Source of the DNA: Tolypothrix tenuis PCC 7101 | Lineage (GTDB): Bacteria > Cyanobacteriota > Cyanobacteriia > Cyanobacteriales > Nostocaceae | Assembly (NCBI RefSeq): GCF_002368295.1 | Contig: NZ_AP018248.1 | Location: 6,375,979-6,439,978 of the forward strand | DNA length: 64,000 nt | Direction: 5' to 3' | Part shown: one piece after another, positions 19,584-27,902 of the stretch | Layout of the letters: every line of letters begins with the position of its first letter | Position numbering within the stretch: the stretch's first letter is position 1 | Made by a program: the position numbers and the translations under genes | Notes under the pieces: model-generated | The model's input: the letters and a program-made list of their open reading frames with translations, nothing else | Told to the model about the DNA's origin: nothing | The model's database searches: none

Positions 19584-20321
19584 ATGTCTGTTAATTCCAA
19601 GTTATACGAAGGCAAAGCAAAAATACTCTATACGACGGAAGATCCTGAAATCTTACTGGCTGATTATAAAGATGATGCCACAGCCTTTAATGCCCAAAAA
19701 CGCGGCAGTATCATAGGTAAGGGAAATATTAATTGCACTATTTCTAGTAAACTGTTTGAACAGTTAGAGGCTAGGGGTATTAAAACTCATTTTATTGATA
19801 GCCCCGCCCCAAACCAAATGCGGGTCAAGGCTGTGAAGATTTTACCCTTAGAAGTAGTTGTGCGGAATATTGCTGCTGGTAGCCTGTGTCAACAAACAGG
19901 GCTACCATTGGGCACAATACTAAAACAGCCTTTGGTAGAGTTTTACTACAAAAACGACGCATTAGGAGATCCGTTATTAACACGCGATCGCCTCTACCTG
20001 CTGGAACTAGCTACTCCGGAACAAGTTGAGACCATTACCCATCTAGCATTGCAAATCAACGAGTTTCTACGGGACTTTTGGCAGCGCTGTCGAATTACAC
20101 TAGTAGACTTCAAACTAGAGTTTGGCGTTGATTCACATCAGCAGGTGCTGTTGGCAGATGAAATTAGTCCAGACACTTGTCGGTTATGGGATTCAGCAGA
20201 AGCGGACGCTAACCGTCGGGTAATGGATAAAGACCGTTTTCGCAAAGACTTAGGAAATATAGAAGATGCTTACCAGGAGGTTTTACAAAGAGTATTACAA
20301 GCCGTAGGATCTGAAAATTAA
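19584..20321 (+). CDS. purC: SAICAR synthetase
   Basis: 245-residue phosphoribosylaminoimidazole-succinocarboxamide synthase, the purine-pathway enzyme joining CAIR and aspartate with ATP. The start KLYEGKAKILYTT, the SPAPNQMRVKAVKILPLEVVVRN region with its VVRNIAAGS signature, and the C-terminal LADEISPDTCRLWD (metal/ATP-binding acidic residues) are diagnostic. Length is typical for bacterial PurC. The following gene is omp85, 240 bases away beyond a hairpin and a repeat, so the two need not share a transcript. Confidence 0.97.
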   Translation: MSVNSKLYEGKAKILYTTEDPEILLADYKDDATAFNAQKRGSIIGKGNINCTISSKLFEQLEARGIKTHFIDSPAPNQMRVKAVKILPLEVVVRNIAAGSLCQQTGLPLGTILKQPLVEFYYKNDALGDPLLTRDRLYLLELATPEQVETITHLALQINEFLRDFWQRCRITLVDFKLEFGVDSHQQVLLADEISPDTCRLWDSAEADANRRVMDKDRFRKDLGNIEDAYQEVLQRVLQAVGSEN

Positions 20322-20326
20322 ATTAG

Positions 20327-20370
20327 CAAGGTAAAAATATGATTTCTGAAAATTTTTAATTTTTACCTTG
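20327..20370 (+). terminator. Hairpin after purC
   Basis: Twelve-base perfect stem CAAGGTAAAAAT / ATTTTTACCTTG beginning five bases after the stop codon, with a 20-base loop that contains a T-rich stretch. There is no T-run immediately after it, so termination is plausible but not certain. Confidence 0.5.
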
Positions 20371-20381
20371 GACATAATGAG

Positions 20382-20511
20382 GAGATTTACGTAAGAGTCA
20401 TATTTTTATCGCTTAAGTAGTCCTGTGTTAAATGTCAAATTTTCACAAAAGTTTGACTCTTAACTCTTGACTCTTCCCTGAATAGATTTGCTAGTTGCGT
20501 AAATCCTGATG
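20382..20511. repeat. MITE-like element, family AGGAYTYACGCAACT
   Basis: Left end GGAGATTTACGTAAGAG and right end CTAGTTGCGTAAATCCT form imperfect inverted repeats. The right end, reversed, matches the left end of the element near 27.63 kb. It sits between purC and omp85 and contains GACTCTTAACTCTTGACTCTT tandem units. Confidence 0.6.
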
Positions 20512-20564
20512 AGAGCATAATTGCCTTGTGATGGTGTGTGGACGAGAAGAGGAATTTAAATAAA

Positions 20565-23129
20565 ATGCGTTTATCTCCCGCAATGGTGGCAGCAGTAGCA
20601 ATTGCAGCCCCTCTAAGTACCCCAATCAGTGCCAATGCACAAACAGCTAACCCAGATTTGTCGCAACCAGCAGAGGTGTTGACACCAGCGACAAATCAAA
20701 AGTCAGAAAATGGTATCGCTCAAGAAGAATCTAGCGAACAGGTAAAATCTGCGGCTACTTTTCCAGAAGCAGTAACCGTGAAAGCTTCCCAGCCTCAGAC
20801 TGTGGCTGCTTTGCCAATTCCAGCAGCAAATAAGACAAAGCCAGTCATAGTGCCAGCTGCGATGTCTACGACAGGCTACGCCTACGCACCTACGACCCCA
20901 AGTGCAGGGGTAAAGGCACTCCAAGGTCTTCAGTCTCGCAATATCGCTGCTGTGACCATTCAGCCAACAAATCCGTCCCTAAAATCTGTGATAGTGCCCA
21001 GCGCCACACCTAACACCTCTAGCGCCGGGGTAAGGGCACTCCAGGGTCTGCAATCTCGCAACATCGCTGTCTCGCCTATGCAGACAGCACAGACTCCACA
21101 GGAAACAACCCCACAGCCTACTCCACAGGAAACTACTCCCCAACCAACTCTCCAACAAGCTCCACAAACAACGCCCAGACAAACAACTCCGCAGCAAACA
21201 ACCCCACAACCAGCACCTGCTCCGGCTCCTGGTACGACTCCACCCCTGGGTGCACCTGTATTTCCCACAAATCCAGACACCTCTACAGAGTCGAGTGAAC
21301 CCCGGGTATTAGTATCAGAAGTTGCAGTGAGAGCGCAATCGGGGCAACTCACACCAGAACTGGAAAATCAAGTTTATTCTGTAGTTCGTACCCAGCCAGG
21401 AAGAACAACCACCCGTACCCAACTCCAAGAAGATATCAATGCCATCTTTGGTACTGGCTTCTTCTCCAATGTCCAAGCAGTACCAGAAGATACACCATTA
21501 GGAGTCCGGGTCAGCTTTGTTGTGCAACCCAACCCAATTCTGACAAAAGTCCAAGTCCAAGCAAATCCTGGTACTAGCGTGCCCTCAGTACTGCCGCAAA
21601 ATACAGCAGATGAAGTTTTCCGCGAGCAGTATGGCAGAATCCTCAACTTGCGTGATTTGCAAGAAGGTATCAAGCAATTAACCAAACGCTATCAAGATAA
21701 AGGTTACGTACTAGCCAATGTCATCGGCGCACCCCAAGTTTCCGAAAATGGGGTTGTGACTTTGCAAATCGCAGAAGGGGTAGTAGAGAATATTCGAGTC
21801 CGGTTCCGCAATAAAGAAGGTCAGGAAACAGACGAACAAGGACAACCAATTCGCGGGCGGACACAGCCATATATCGTTACCCGAGAATTAGAGTTGAAAC
21901 CAGGACAGGTTTTCAACCGCAATACTGTGCAAAGAGACTTGCAACGGGTTTACGGCTTGGGCATCTTTGAAGATGTCAACGTTTCCCTTGATCCTGGTAG
22001 CGACCCCAGCCGAGTAGATGTGGTAGTTAACGTAGCTGAACGTAATAGCGGTTCCATTGCTGCAGGTGCAGGGATTAGTTCTGCCAGTGGGCTATTTGGT
22101 ACTATTAGTTACCAACAGCAAAACCTCAATGGCAGAAACCAAAAATTGGGGGCAGAGTTACAAGTAGGTGAAAGAGAACTACTATTTGACCTGCGCTTTA
22201 CAGATCCTTGGATTGACGGCGACCCCTACCGCACTTCCTACACCGCAAATATTTTCCGCCGTCGTTCTATCTCCTTGATTTTTGACGGTAAAGACCAAAA
22301 TATTGAAACATTTCTCCCTGGAGACACAGAAGGCGATCGCCCCCGTGTTGTCCGCTTAGGTGGAGGTGTAACTTTTACACGTCCGCTTTCGGCTAATCCC
22401 TACGGTAATTCCGAATGGACTGCTTCAGCAGGTTTCCAATATCAACGGGTTTCCACCAAAGATGCTGATGGTAATAGCGTCACTCAAGGCACAATTTACC
22501 AGAATGGTCAACCAACAGAACTGATTCCCCTCACGCAGTCTGGCTCAGGTGATGACGATTTATTCTTATTACAGGTAGGGGCACAGCGCGATCGCCGTAA
22601 TAATCCCTTACAACCCACTAGCGGTTCTTATCTGCGTTTCGGGGTCGATCAATCTGTACCCATTGGGCAAGGGAGCATTTTCCTTACCAGGTTACGGGGC
22701 AGTTACAGCCAATATTTACCCATCAGCTTATTAAACTTCAGCAAGGGGCCGCAAACCCTAGCCTTTAACTTGCAAGGTGGTACTGTTTTAGGTGACTTAC
22801 CCCCTTATGAAGCCTTTACTTTAGGTGGTAGTAACTCCGTGCGGGGTTATGAAGAAGGTACATTAACCAGCGCCCGCAGTTACGTACAAGCCTCATTAGA
22901 ATATCGTTTCCCCGTATTTTCCGTAGTTAGTGGCGCATTATTTTTTGATTTTGGTACTGACTTAGGTACCAGCACCAGAGCTGCTGAAATACTCAACAAA
23001 AACGGTACAGGCTACGGCTACGGTTTAGGCGTACGTGTCCAATCCCCCTTAGGGCCAATTCGGGTTGACTATGGTATCAACGACGACGGCGACAGCCGCA
23101 TCAACTTTGGGATTGGGGAAAGGTTTTAA
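20565..23129 (+). CDS. Omp85/BamA-type outer-membrane assembly protein
   Basis: 854 residues from the ATG chosen because it begins a good signal peptide (MRLSPAMVAAVAIAAPLS ... ANAQ). A Pro/Thr/Gln-rich low-complexity linker spans about 150-240, then three POTRA domains (about 255-500) as in cyanobacterial Omp85/Toc75 relatives, each with the beta-alpha-alpha-beta-beta feel of VRVSFVVQPN, VVTLQIAEG and VDVVVNVAER. The rest is the 16-strand barrel with the loop-6 signature VRGYEEGTL and a C-terminal aromatic residue (GERF). It inserts outer-membrane proteins and heads the lipid A gene cluster, which fits a joint outer-membrane role. The linker repeats a block around SSAGVRALQGLQSRNIA / SAGVKALQGLQSRNIA. 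Confidence 0.95.
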   Translation: MRLSPAMVAAVAIAAPLSTPISANAQTANPDLSQPAEVLTPATNQKSENGIAQEESSEQVKSAATFPEAVTVKASQPQTVAALPIPAANKTKPVIVPAAMSTTGYAYAPTTPSAGVKALQGLQSRNIAAVTIQPTNPSLKSVIVPSATPNTSSAGVRALQGLQSRNIAVSPMQTAQTPQETTPQPTPQETTPQPTLQQAPQTTPRQTTPQQTTPQPAPAPAPGTTPPLGAPVFPTNPDTSTESSEPRVLVSEVAVRAQSGQLTPELENQVYSVVRTQPGRTTTRTQLQEDINAIFGTGFFSNVQAVPEDTPLGVRVSFVVQPNPILTKVQVQANPGTSVPSVLPQNTADEVFREQYGRILNLRDLQEGIKQLTKRYQDKGYVLANVIGAPQVSENGVVTLQIAEGVVENIRVRFRNKEGQETDEQGQPIRGRTQPYIVTRELELKPGQVFNRNTVQRDLQRVYGLGIFEDVNVSLDPGSDPSRVDVVVNVAERNSGSIAAGAGISSASGLFGTISYQQQNLNGRNQKLGAELQVGERELLFDLRFTDPWIDGDPYRTSYTANIFRRRSISLIFDGKDQNIETFLPGDTEGDRPRVVRLGGGVTFTRPLSANPYGNSEWTASAGFQYQRVSTKDADGNSVTQGTIYQNGQPTELIPLTQSGSGDDDLFLLQVGAQRDRRNNPLQPTSGSYLRFGVDQSVPIGQGSIFLTRLRGSYSQYLPISLLNFSKGPQTLAFNLQGGTVLGDLPPYEAFTLGGSNSVRGYEEGTLTSARSYVQASLEYRFPVFSVVSGALFFDFGTDLGTSTRAAEILNKNGTGYGYGLGVRVQSPLGPIRVDYGINDDGDSRINFGIGERF

Positions 23130-23262
23130 ATGGGCATAGGGCATAGGGCATGGGGCATTGGGCATGGGTAATTGGAATTTACAATTTCTCCCTTGCTCCC
23201 TGCCCCCCTGCTCCCTGCTTTACCAAATCCCCAGTCCCTAATCCCCAGTCCCCAATCCCCAA
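23130..23262. repeat. STRR arrays (GGGCATA and CCCCAGT units)
   Basis: GGGCATA/GGGCATG units follow the omp85 stop and CCCCAGTCCCTAAT units run to just before the lpxC ATG. In-frame codons upstream of that ATG consist of this repeat and are not counted as coding. Confidence 0.88.
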
Positions 23263-23266
23263 ACTT

Positions 23267-24118
23267 ATGCAACAACACACGATAGCCGCAGAAATCACTC
23301 AAGCTGGAGTGGGACTGCATAGTGGTGCTAATACTCAGGTGCGAATACTACCAGCTGAAGTAGGTAGCGGGCGCTACTTTGTGCGCGTCGATTTACCAGA
23401 TTCACCGATTCTTCCGGCGCAAGTTGCCGCAGTTAGTCAAACTGTTCTTTCTACCCAATTAGGTAAAGGTGTGGCTTCTGTCCGCACTGTAGAGCATTTA
23501 TTGGCCTCTCTGGTGGGTATGGGTGTGGATAACGCCCGAATTGAAATTGATGGGCCAGAAGTGCCGTTAATGGATGGTTCAGCAAAGATATGGGCGGAAA
23601 GTATCGCCCAAGTCGGGTTGCGATCGCAATCGGTAACTGCAGACGAAACACCCCTAGCTATCCAAGAGCCAATTTGGATTTATGAGGGCGATACTTTTGT
23701 GGCGGCTATCCCCGCACCAGAAACCCGTTTTAGCTATGGTATTGACTTTGATTTGCCTGCTATTGGTAATCAATGGCACAGTTGGTTACTTAATGCCAAT
23801 ATGGAAAATCCTGATACAGACTTTGCTACAGAAATTGCTCCTGCCCGTACATTTGGTTTATTGCATCAAATCGAACATCTGCAAAAGTCTGGGTTAATCA
23901 AAGGTGGTAGTTTAGAAAATGCCCTGGTTTGTGGCCCTGATGGCTGGTTAAATCCACCATTAAGATTTGCAAATGAACCAGTACGTCATAAAATCTTGGA
24001 TTTAGTAGGAGATTTGAGTTTAGTAGGAAATATCCCCCGCGCTCATTTCTTAGCGTATAAGGCCAGCCACAATTTACACATTCAACTGGCACAAAGAATT
24101 TTAGATTTGCAATTTTAG
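23267..24118 (+). CDS. lpxC: UDP-3-O-acyl-N-acetylglucosamine deacetylase
   Basis: 283-residue zinc enzyme for the committed step of lipid A synthesis. ATG chosen because upstream codons are tandem-repeat sequence and the family begins with a motif like HTIAAEITQAGVGLHSG. Zinc ligands are visible: His in RTVEHLLASLVGMGVDN, and the His and Asp in RHKILDLVGDL. The VPLMDGSA segment follows the first ligand at the normal distance. Length matches cyanobacterial LpxC. Next genes fabZ, lpxA and lpxB follow on the same strand. Confidence 0.96.
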   Translation: MQQHTIAAEITQAGVGLHSGANTQVRILPAEVGSGRYFVRVDLPDSPILPAQVAAVSQTVLSTQLGKGVASVRTVEHLLASLVGMGVDNARIEIDGPEVPLMDGSAKIWAESIAQVGLRSQSVTADETPLAIQEPIWIYEGDTFVAAIPAPETRFSYGIDFDLPAIGNQWHSWLLNANMENPDTDFATEIAPARTFGLLHQIEHLQKSGLIKGGSLENALVCGPDGWLNPPLRFANEPVRHKILDLVGDLSLVGNIPRAHFLAYKASHNLHIQLAQRILDLQF

Positions 24119-24205
24119 ATTTTGGATTGATGCAAAAATCTGAAGTTATAACTCTAAAATTCCGTCGCTGACTTGATTCCAGATAAAAAAAACAACACAT
24201 AGCCA

Positions 24206-24721
24206 ATGACAACCCTCACCGAAGCCAATACCGTCGATGCGATCGCACCTGCTGCTAATGATGACAATCAAAGCGCACCAGAGCCGAAAAAAACCTTGGC
24301 TATTGAAGAAATTCAAAGCCTGTTGCCCCATCGCTACCCATTTTTACTGGTAGATAAAATTATTGACTATGTACCAGGCAAACTAGCGGTAGGCGTGAAA
24401 AATGTCACCATTAATGAACCCCATTTTCAAGGACATTTCCCCGGACGGCCGCTCATGCCTGGAGTGCTAATTGTCGAAGCAATGGCACAGGTAGGCGGTA
24501 TAGTCATGACACAGCTACCGGCATATGAAGGTGGACTATTTGTGTTTGCTGGGATTGATAAAGTCCGTTTCCGTCGGCAGGTTGTTCCCGGCGATCAGCT
24601 GATCATGACCGTGGAACTGTTGTGGGTTAAACAACGTCGTTTCGGTAAAATGCAAGGTCGTGCTGAAGTGGACGGTCAGTTAGCGGCTGAAGGCGAATTA
24701 ATGTTTTCTCTAGTAAACTAA
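24206..24721 (+). CDS. fabZ: 3-hydroxyacyl-ACP dehydratase
   Basis: 171-residue hotdog-fold dehydratase of fatty-acid synthesis. The active-site helix segment NEPHFQGHFPGRPLMPGV contains the catalytic His, and VLIVEAMAQVGG carries the catalytic Glu. LLPHRYPFLLVDKI is the family start; about 30 extra N-terminal residues (Ala/Asp/Glu-rich) precede it. fabZ lies between lpxC and lpxA in many bacteria because it shares the hydroxyacyl-ACP pool with lipid A synthesis. A structured 200-base gap separates it from lpxA. Confidence 0.97.
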   Translation: MTTLTEANTVDAIAPAANDDNQSAPEPKKTLAIEEIQSLLPHRYPFLLVDKIIDYVPGKLAVGVKNVTINEPHFQGHFPGRPLMPGVLIVEAMAQVGGIVMTQLPAYEGGLFVFAGIDKVRFRRQVVPGDQLIMTVELLWVKQRRFGKMQGRAEVDGQLAAEGELMFSLVN

Positions 24722-24728
24722 AAACCTG

Positions 24729-24812
24729 CTCTTGTGGCGAGCGCACTGCCGTGATGTGCTTTTTACTGACAACCTAAAAAAGGTTAGCAGTAAAATCAAC
24801 TAGCCACAAGAG
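24729..24812 (+). promoter_or_regulatory. Nested inverted repeats between fabZ and lpxA
   Basis: Outer stem CTCTTGTGGC / GCCACAAGAG (ten perfect pairs, 24729-24738 with 24803-24812), middle stem TTTTACTG / CAGTAAAA (eight pairs), and inner stem AACCT / AGGTT around an A5 loop. The last two are coaxial with a small internal loop. No T-run follows, so it is not a typical terminator. It could be an RNA element, an mRNA-processing site or a repeat relic. The rest of the gap to lpxA is unremarkable. Confidence 0.55.
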
Positions 24813-24925
24813 TAATTTATAATTTTTAAATTTCGCTGCCCTCACACTTAACTTGCTTTGCCCGACACTTTCGTAACTGAATACTCAAAAAGTTCAGCAC
24901 TCATGACAGTTCTGGAGATTTACCC

Positions 24926-25744
24926 TTGAAGACGCTTATTCATCCAACTGCTGTAATTCATCCTAAAGCAGAACTCCACCCAACGGTGGAAGTCGGTGCC
25001 TATGCTGTGATTGGAGCGCAGGTTAAAGTTGGCCCTGAAACTGTAATTGGCGCTCACGTAGTGCTAGAAGGGCCATGTGAAATTGGGGCGCGAAATCAGA
25101 TTTTTCCTGGTGCAGCTATCGGTATGGAACCCCAGGATCTCAAATATGTGGGAGAACCTACCTGGGTCAAAATTGGCGACAATAACCAAATTCGTGAATA
25201 TGTCACGATCAACCGTGCTACTGGTGCTGGGGAAGCCACAATCATTGGTAACGGTAACTTACTGATGGCTTATGTTCATGTAGCTCATAACTGCGTGATC
25301 GAAGACCATGTAATTATCCCCAACTCAGTAGCCTTAGCGGGTCATGTTCACATAGAATCACGGGCTAGGCTAGGCGGAGTTTTGGGAGTCCATCAATTTG
25401 TGCGAATTGGTAAACACTCAATGGTAGGTGGAATGGCACGTATTGACCGCGATGTGCCCCCATATATGCTGGTAGAAGGCAATCCCGCCAGAGTCAGAAC
25501 CCTCAACTTAGTCGGGTTAAAACGCTCTGGAATGGATGCTAGCGAGCTACAACTGCTCAAAAAAGCCTTCCGCATTCTCTATCGCTCTAACTTAACCTTT
25601 AAAGAAGCTTTAGAACAGTTAGAACAACTAGGCGACACTGAACAGTTACAACATCTGCGGCGCTTCCTTCTGCTTTCTCAAATGCCAGGAAGACGTGGTT
25701 TAATTCCTGGAAAAAGAAAAGCTAGCGCCAGTGATGAGTCTTAA
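24926..25744 (+). CDS. lpxA: UDP-N-acetylglucosamine acyltransferase
   Basis: 272-residue left-handed beta-helix acyltransferase, the first lipid A step. Hexapeptide repeats run through the first 190 residues (VIGAQVKVGPETVIGAHVV), with the catalytic His in YVHVAHNCVIEDHV and the LxA-specific GLKRSGMDASELQLLKKAFRILYRS helix at the C-terminal side. The start codon is TTG, chosen because the coding similarity begins exactly there and no in-frame ATG or GTG lies near; GGAG nine bases upstream serves as ribosome-binding site. The ATG 23 bases upstream is out of frame and meets a stop after eight codons. Confidence 0.95.
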   Translation: MKTLIHPTAVIHPKAELHPTVEVGAYAVIGAQVKVGPETVIGAHVVLEGPCEIGARNQIFPGAAIGMEPQDLKYVGEPTWVKIGDNNQIREYVTINRATGAGEATIIGNGNLLMAYVHVAHNCVIEDHVIIPNSVALAGHVHIESRARLGGVLGVHQFVRIGKHSMVGGMARIDRDVPPYMLVEGNPARVRTLNLVGLKRSGMDASELQLLKKAFRILYRSNLTFKEALEQLEQLGDTEQLQHLRRFLLLSQMPGRRGLIPGKRKASASDES

Positions 25745-25754
25745 TGTAGCTATA

Positions 25755-25789
25755 AGTTTGAGTTGAGGTTTAAATACTCAACTCAAACT
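25755..25789. terminator. Hairpin between lpxA and lpxB
   Basis: Thirteen-base perfect stem AGTTTGAGTTGAG / CTCAACTCAAACT with a nine-base loop, eleven bases after the lpxA stop. No T-run follows on either strand, so it may stabilise or attenuate the message and not end it. Between it and lpxB lie ACTCTGCGTACCTTAGCG-like repeat units. Confidence 0.5.
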
Positions 25790-25869
25790 CTAAAAACTCT
25801 GCGTACCTTAGCGCTGACTCCGCGTTACTCTGCGTTGCAAAACTGTTATTTATTTTCCTTAATTACCAA

Positions 25870-27024
25870 ATGCGGATATTTATCAGCACTGGCGAAGTGT
25901 CTGGCGATTTGCAAGGTTCTCTCATAATTGCGGCGCTGAAGCGACAAGCTGCGGCTGTTGGCTGTGAATTAGAGATTGTGGCGCTGGGTGGCGCAAAAAT
26001 GGCTGAGGCTGGGGCGACCATATTGGGCGATACCAGTCATATTGGCTCAATGGGGATTTTAGAAGCATTGCCTTATCTTGTACCGACTCTCTTAGTACAA
26101 CGAAAAGCGATCGCTTACCTCAAGCAAAATCCCCCAGATTTGGTATTACTTATTGATTACATGAGCCCCAATATCGGTATTGGCAGTTATTTGCAAGAAC
26201 ATTTCCCAGATGTGCCAGTAGTTTATTACATCGCTCCTCAAGAGTGGGTATGGTCGATGAATTTGCGGAGAACTCACCGCATTGTCGGCTTTACAGATAA
26301 ACTCTTAGCCATCTTCCCCGAAGAAGCCCGTTATTATCGCCAGGAAGGTGCCAATGTTACCTGGGTAGGGCATCCCTTAGTAGATCGGATGCAAACCGCC
26401 CCTAGCCGCCAGGAAGCCCGCTCTAAATTGCATATTTCGCCAGAGGCGATCGCAATTGCGCTGTTACCTGCTTCTCGTAGTCAAGAATTAAAATATCTTT
26501 TACCAGTAATTTTTCAAGCTGCCCAAACTATTCAAGCGAAATTACCAGAAGTACATTTCTGGATTCCCCTGTCTTTAGAAGAATTTAGAGAACCGATTAC
26601 TCAAGCAATTGCGCGTTACGGTTTGCGCGCCACAGTATTATCAGGTCAACAACAAGAAATCATCGCTGCGGCTGATTTTGCCATTACCAAATCAGGAACC
26701 GTCAATTTAGAACTGGCCCTGTCAAATGTACCCCAGGTTGTTATTTATCGCTTAAATGCCATTACAGCTTGGATTGGGCGGAAAATTCTCAAAGGTTCGA
26801 TTCCCTTTGCATCCCCAGTAAATTTGGTAGTCATGCGGGAAATCGTACCGGAGTTTTTACAAGAGCAAGCCACCGCCGAAAATATTACCCAAGCTGCAAT
26901 GGAATTATTGCTTAACCCTGACAAGAAACAGCAAACCCTAGCCGATTATCAACAAATGCGGCAGTCTTTGGGAGAAATTGGAGTATGCGATCGCGCGGCT
27001 CAAGAAATTTTGCAAATGCTCTAG
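25870..27024 (+). CDS. lpxB: Lipid A disaccharide synthase
   Basis: 384-residue GT19 glycosyltransferase joining lipid X and UDP-diacylglucosamine. The opening FISTGEVSGDLQGS, the MSPNIGIGSYL and YYIAPQEWVWSMNLRR segments, WVGHPLVDRM and the donor-site region ITKSGTVNLELAL are characteristic. Length is normal. It closes the omp85-lpxC-fabZ-lpxA-lpxB set. No lpxD is seen within the window. Tandem repeats begin immediately after its stop. Confidence 0.96.
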   Translation: MRIFISTGEVSGDLQGSLIIAALKRQAAAVGCELEIVALGGAKMAEAGATILGDTSHIGSMGILEALPYLVPTLLVQRKAIAYLKQNPPDLVLLIDYMSPNIGIGSYLQEHFPDVPVVYYIAPQEWVWSMNLRRTHRIVGFTDKLLAIFPEEARYYRQEGANVTWVGHPLVDRMQTAPSRQEARSKLHISPEAIAIALLPASRSQELKYLLPVIFQAAQTIQAKLPEVHFWIPLSLEEFREPITQAIARYGLRATVLSGQQQEIIAAADFAITKSGTVNLELALSNVPQVVIYRLNAITAWIGRKILKGSIPFASPVNLVVMREIVPEFLQEQATAENITQAAMELLLNPDKKQQTLADYQQMRQSLGEIGVCDRAAQEILQML

Positions 27025-27166
27025 TGGGGACTGGGGACTGGGGATTGGTGACTGGGGATTTGGGAGAAAAACAATTTAAAATTCAAAATTCTGCTCTGTT
27101 TCCTTACACAAACACCAGTTACCAATTACCAATTACCAATTACCAATTACCAATTACCAATTATTT
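27025..27166. repeat. STRR arrays (GGGGACT and ACCAATT units)
   Basis: About five GGGGACT/GGGGATT units follow the lpxB stop, then seven to eight ACCAATT units end a few bases before the stop codon of the minus-strand gene. Confidence 0.9.
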
Positions 27167-27569
27167 ATATTTCCGCTGGTAAAGGTTGCCAAACTTCTCC
27201 ATATTTCTCTTTAAGAGCTTGCCAAGTTTCTACTTGACCTGGTTCATATTCTCCTGGTTTACCCCATTGCAAAAATAGGCTTAAAGCGGATTCCTGTTTA
27301 TCATCTAAAAACCGAATTGCATAGGTTGTAAAGTTGCCTCTTTTCGCCTCAGCAGTTTCAAATTTCACTTGAGTAATTTTGTCCATATTCAAGTGGAACT
27401 CAAAATTTTCGGTATGCATATTGGCATATTTACCCTTGGGTAACTCTGCATAAAATAGCTTTTCTAGCTTGCTTCTAACTTCTAAAACACCAGCACTGCT
27501 AGTCACAATTAAACGCAAAGTTCCTAAATTTTCACAAGCTGTTAAAAATTCTTTTAAGGTTGTGGTCAT
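27165..27569 (-). CDS. ChuX/HutX-like heme-utilisation domain protein
   Basis: 134-residue soluble protein. NFEFHLNMDKITQVKF followed by TYAIRFLDDKQESALSLFLQ and a WQALKEKYG end resembles the second half of HemS/ChuX/HutX proteins (heme handling), where a His-containing strand, a substrate-facing strand pair and a W-x-x-L helix come in that order. At 134 residues it is shorter than ChuX (about 160). No heme uptake genes are nearby, and similar small proteins in cyanobacteria are usually left without function. Fold assignment is tentative; the gene itself is convincing. Confidence 0.6.
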   Translation of the reverse strand: MTTTLKEFLTACENLGTLRLIVTSSAGVLEVRSKLEKLFYAELPKGKYANMHTENFEFHLNMDKITQVKFETAEAKRGNFTTYAIRFLDDKQESALSLFLQWGKPGEYEPGQVETWQALKEKYGEVWQPLPAEI

Positions 27570-27625
27570 TTTTCATTTGTCCTTTGTCATTTGTCATTTG
27601 TTGTTGGTCATTCTCTAATGAAATC

Positions 27626-27813
27626 AGGACTCACGCAACTGGCACAATTATCCTCTGGCATAAGAGTCAACAGTCAAGAGGAGCCACTGCGGTCTTGGGG
27701 TTTCCCCAAGTAGAGCAAGTGGCGTTCAAGGGTCAAAAATTTAGTTTTTTTGGACTCTTGATATTTGACCCTGGACAAACCTAAACGAAAAAAATATGAC
27801 ACTTGCGTAAGTT
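27626..27813. repeat. MITE-like element, family AGGAYTYACGCAACT
   Basis: Left end AGGACTCACGCAACTGGC and right end CACTTGCGTAAGTTTT are imperfect inverted repeats. Inside are GGAGCCACTGCGGTCTTGG, a TTGGGGTTTCCCCAAG palindrome and GTCAAGAG-type units. About 190 bases and no transposase. The left end resembles the end of the element after purC. Confidence 0.65.
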
Positions 27814-27902
27814 TTAGAAATGACCAATTATTTATTGATAGTACAAAGAAAGTGGATTGATTCGTGACATTAATCCAAAATCCAAAATTGCTCAATTCTG
27901 GA

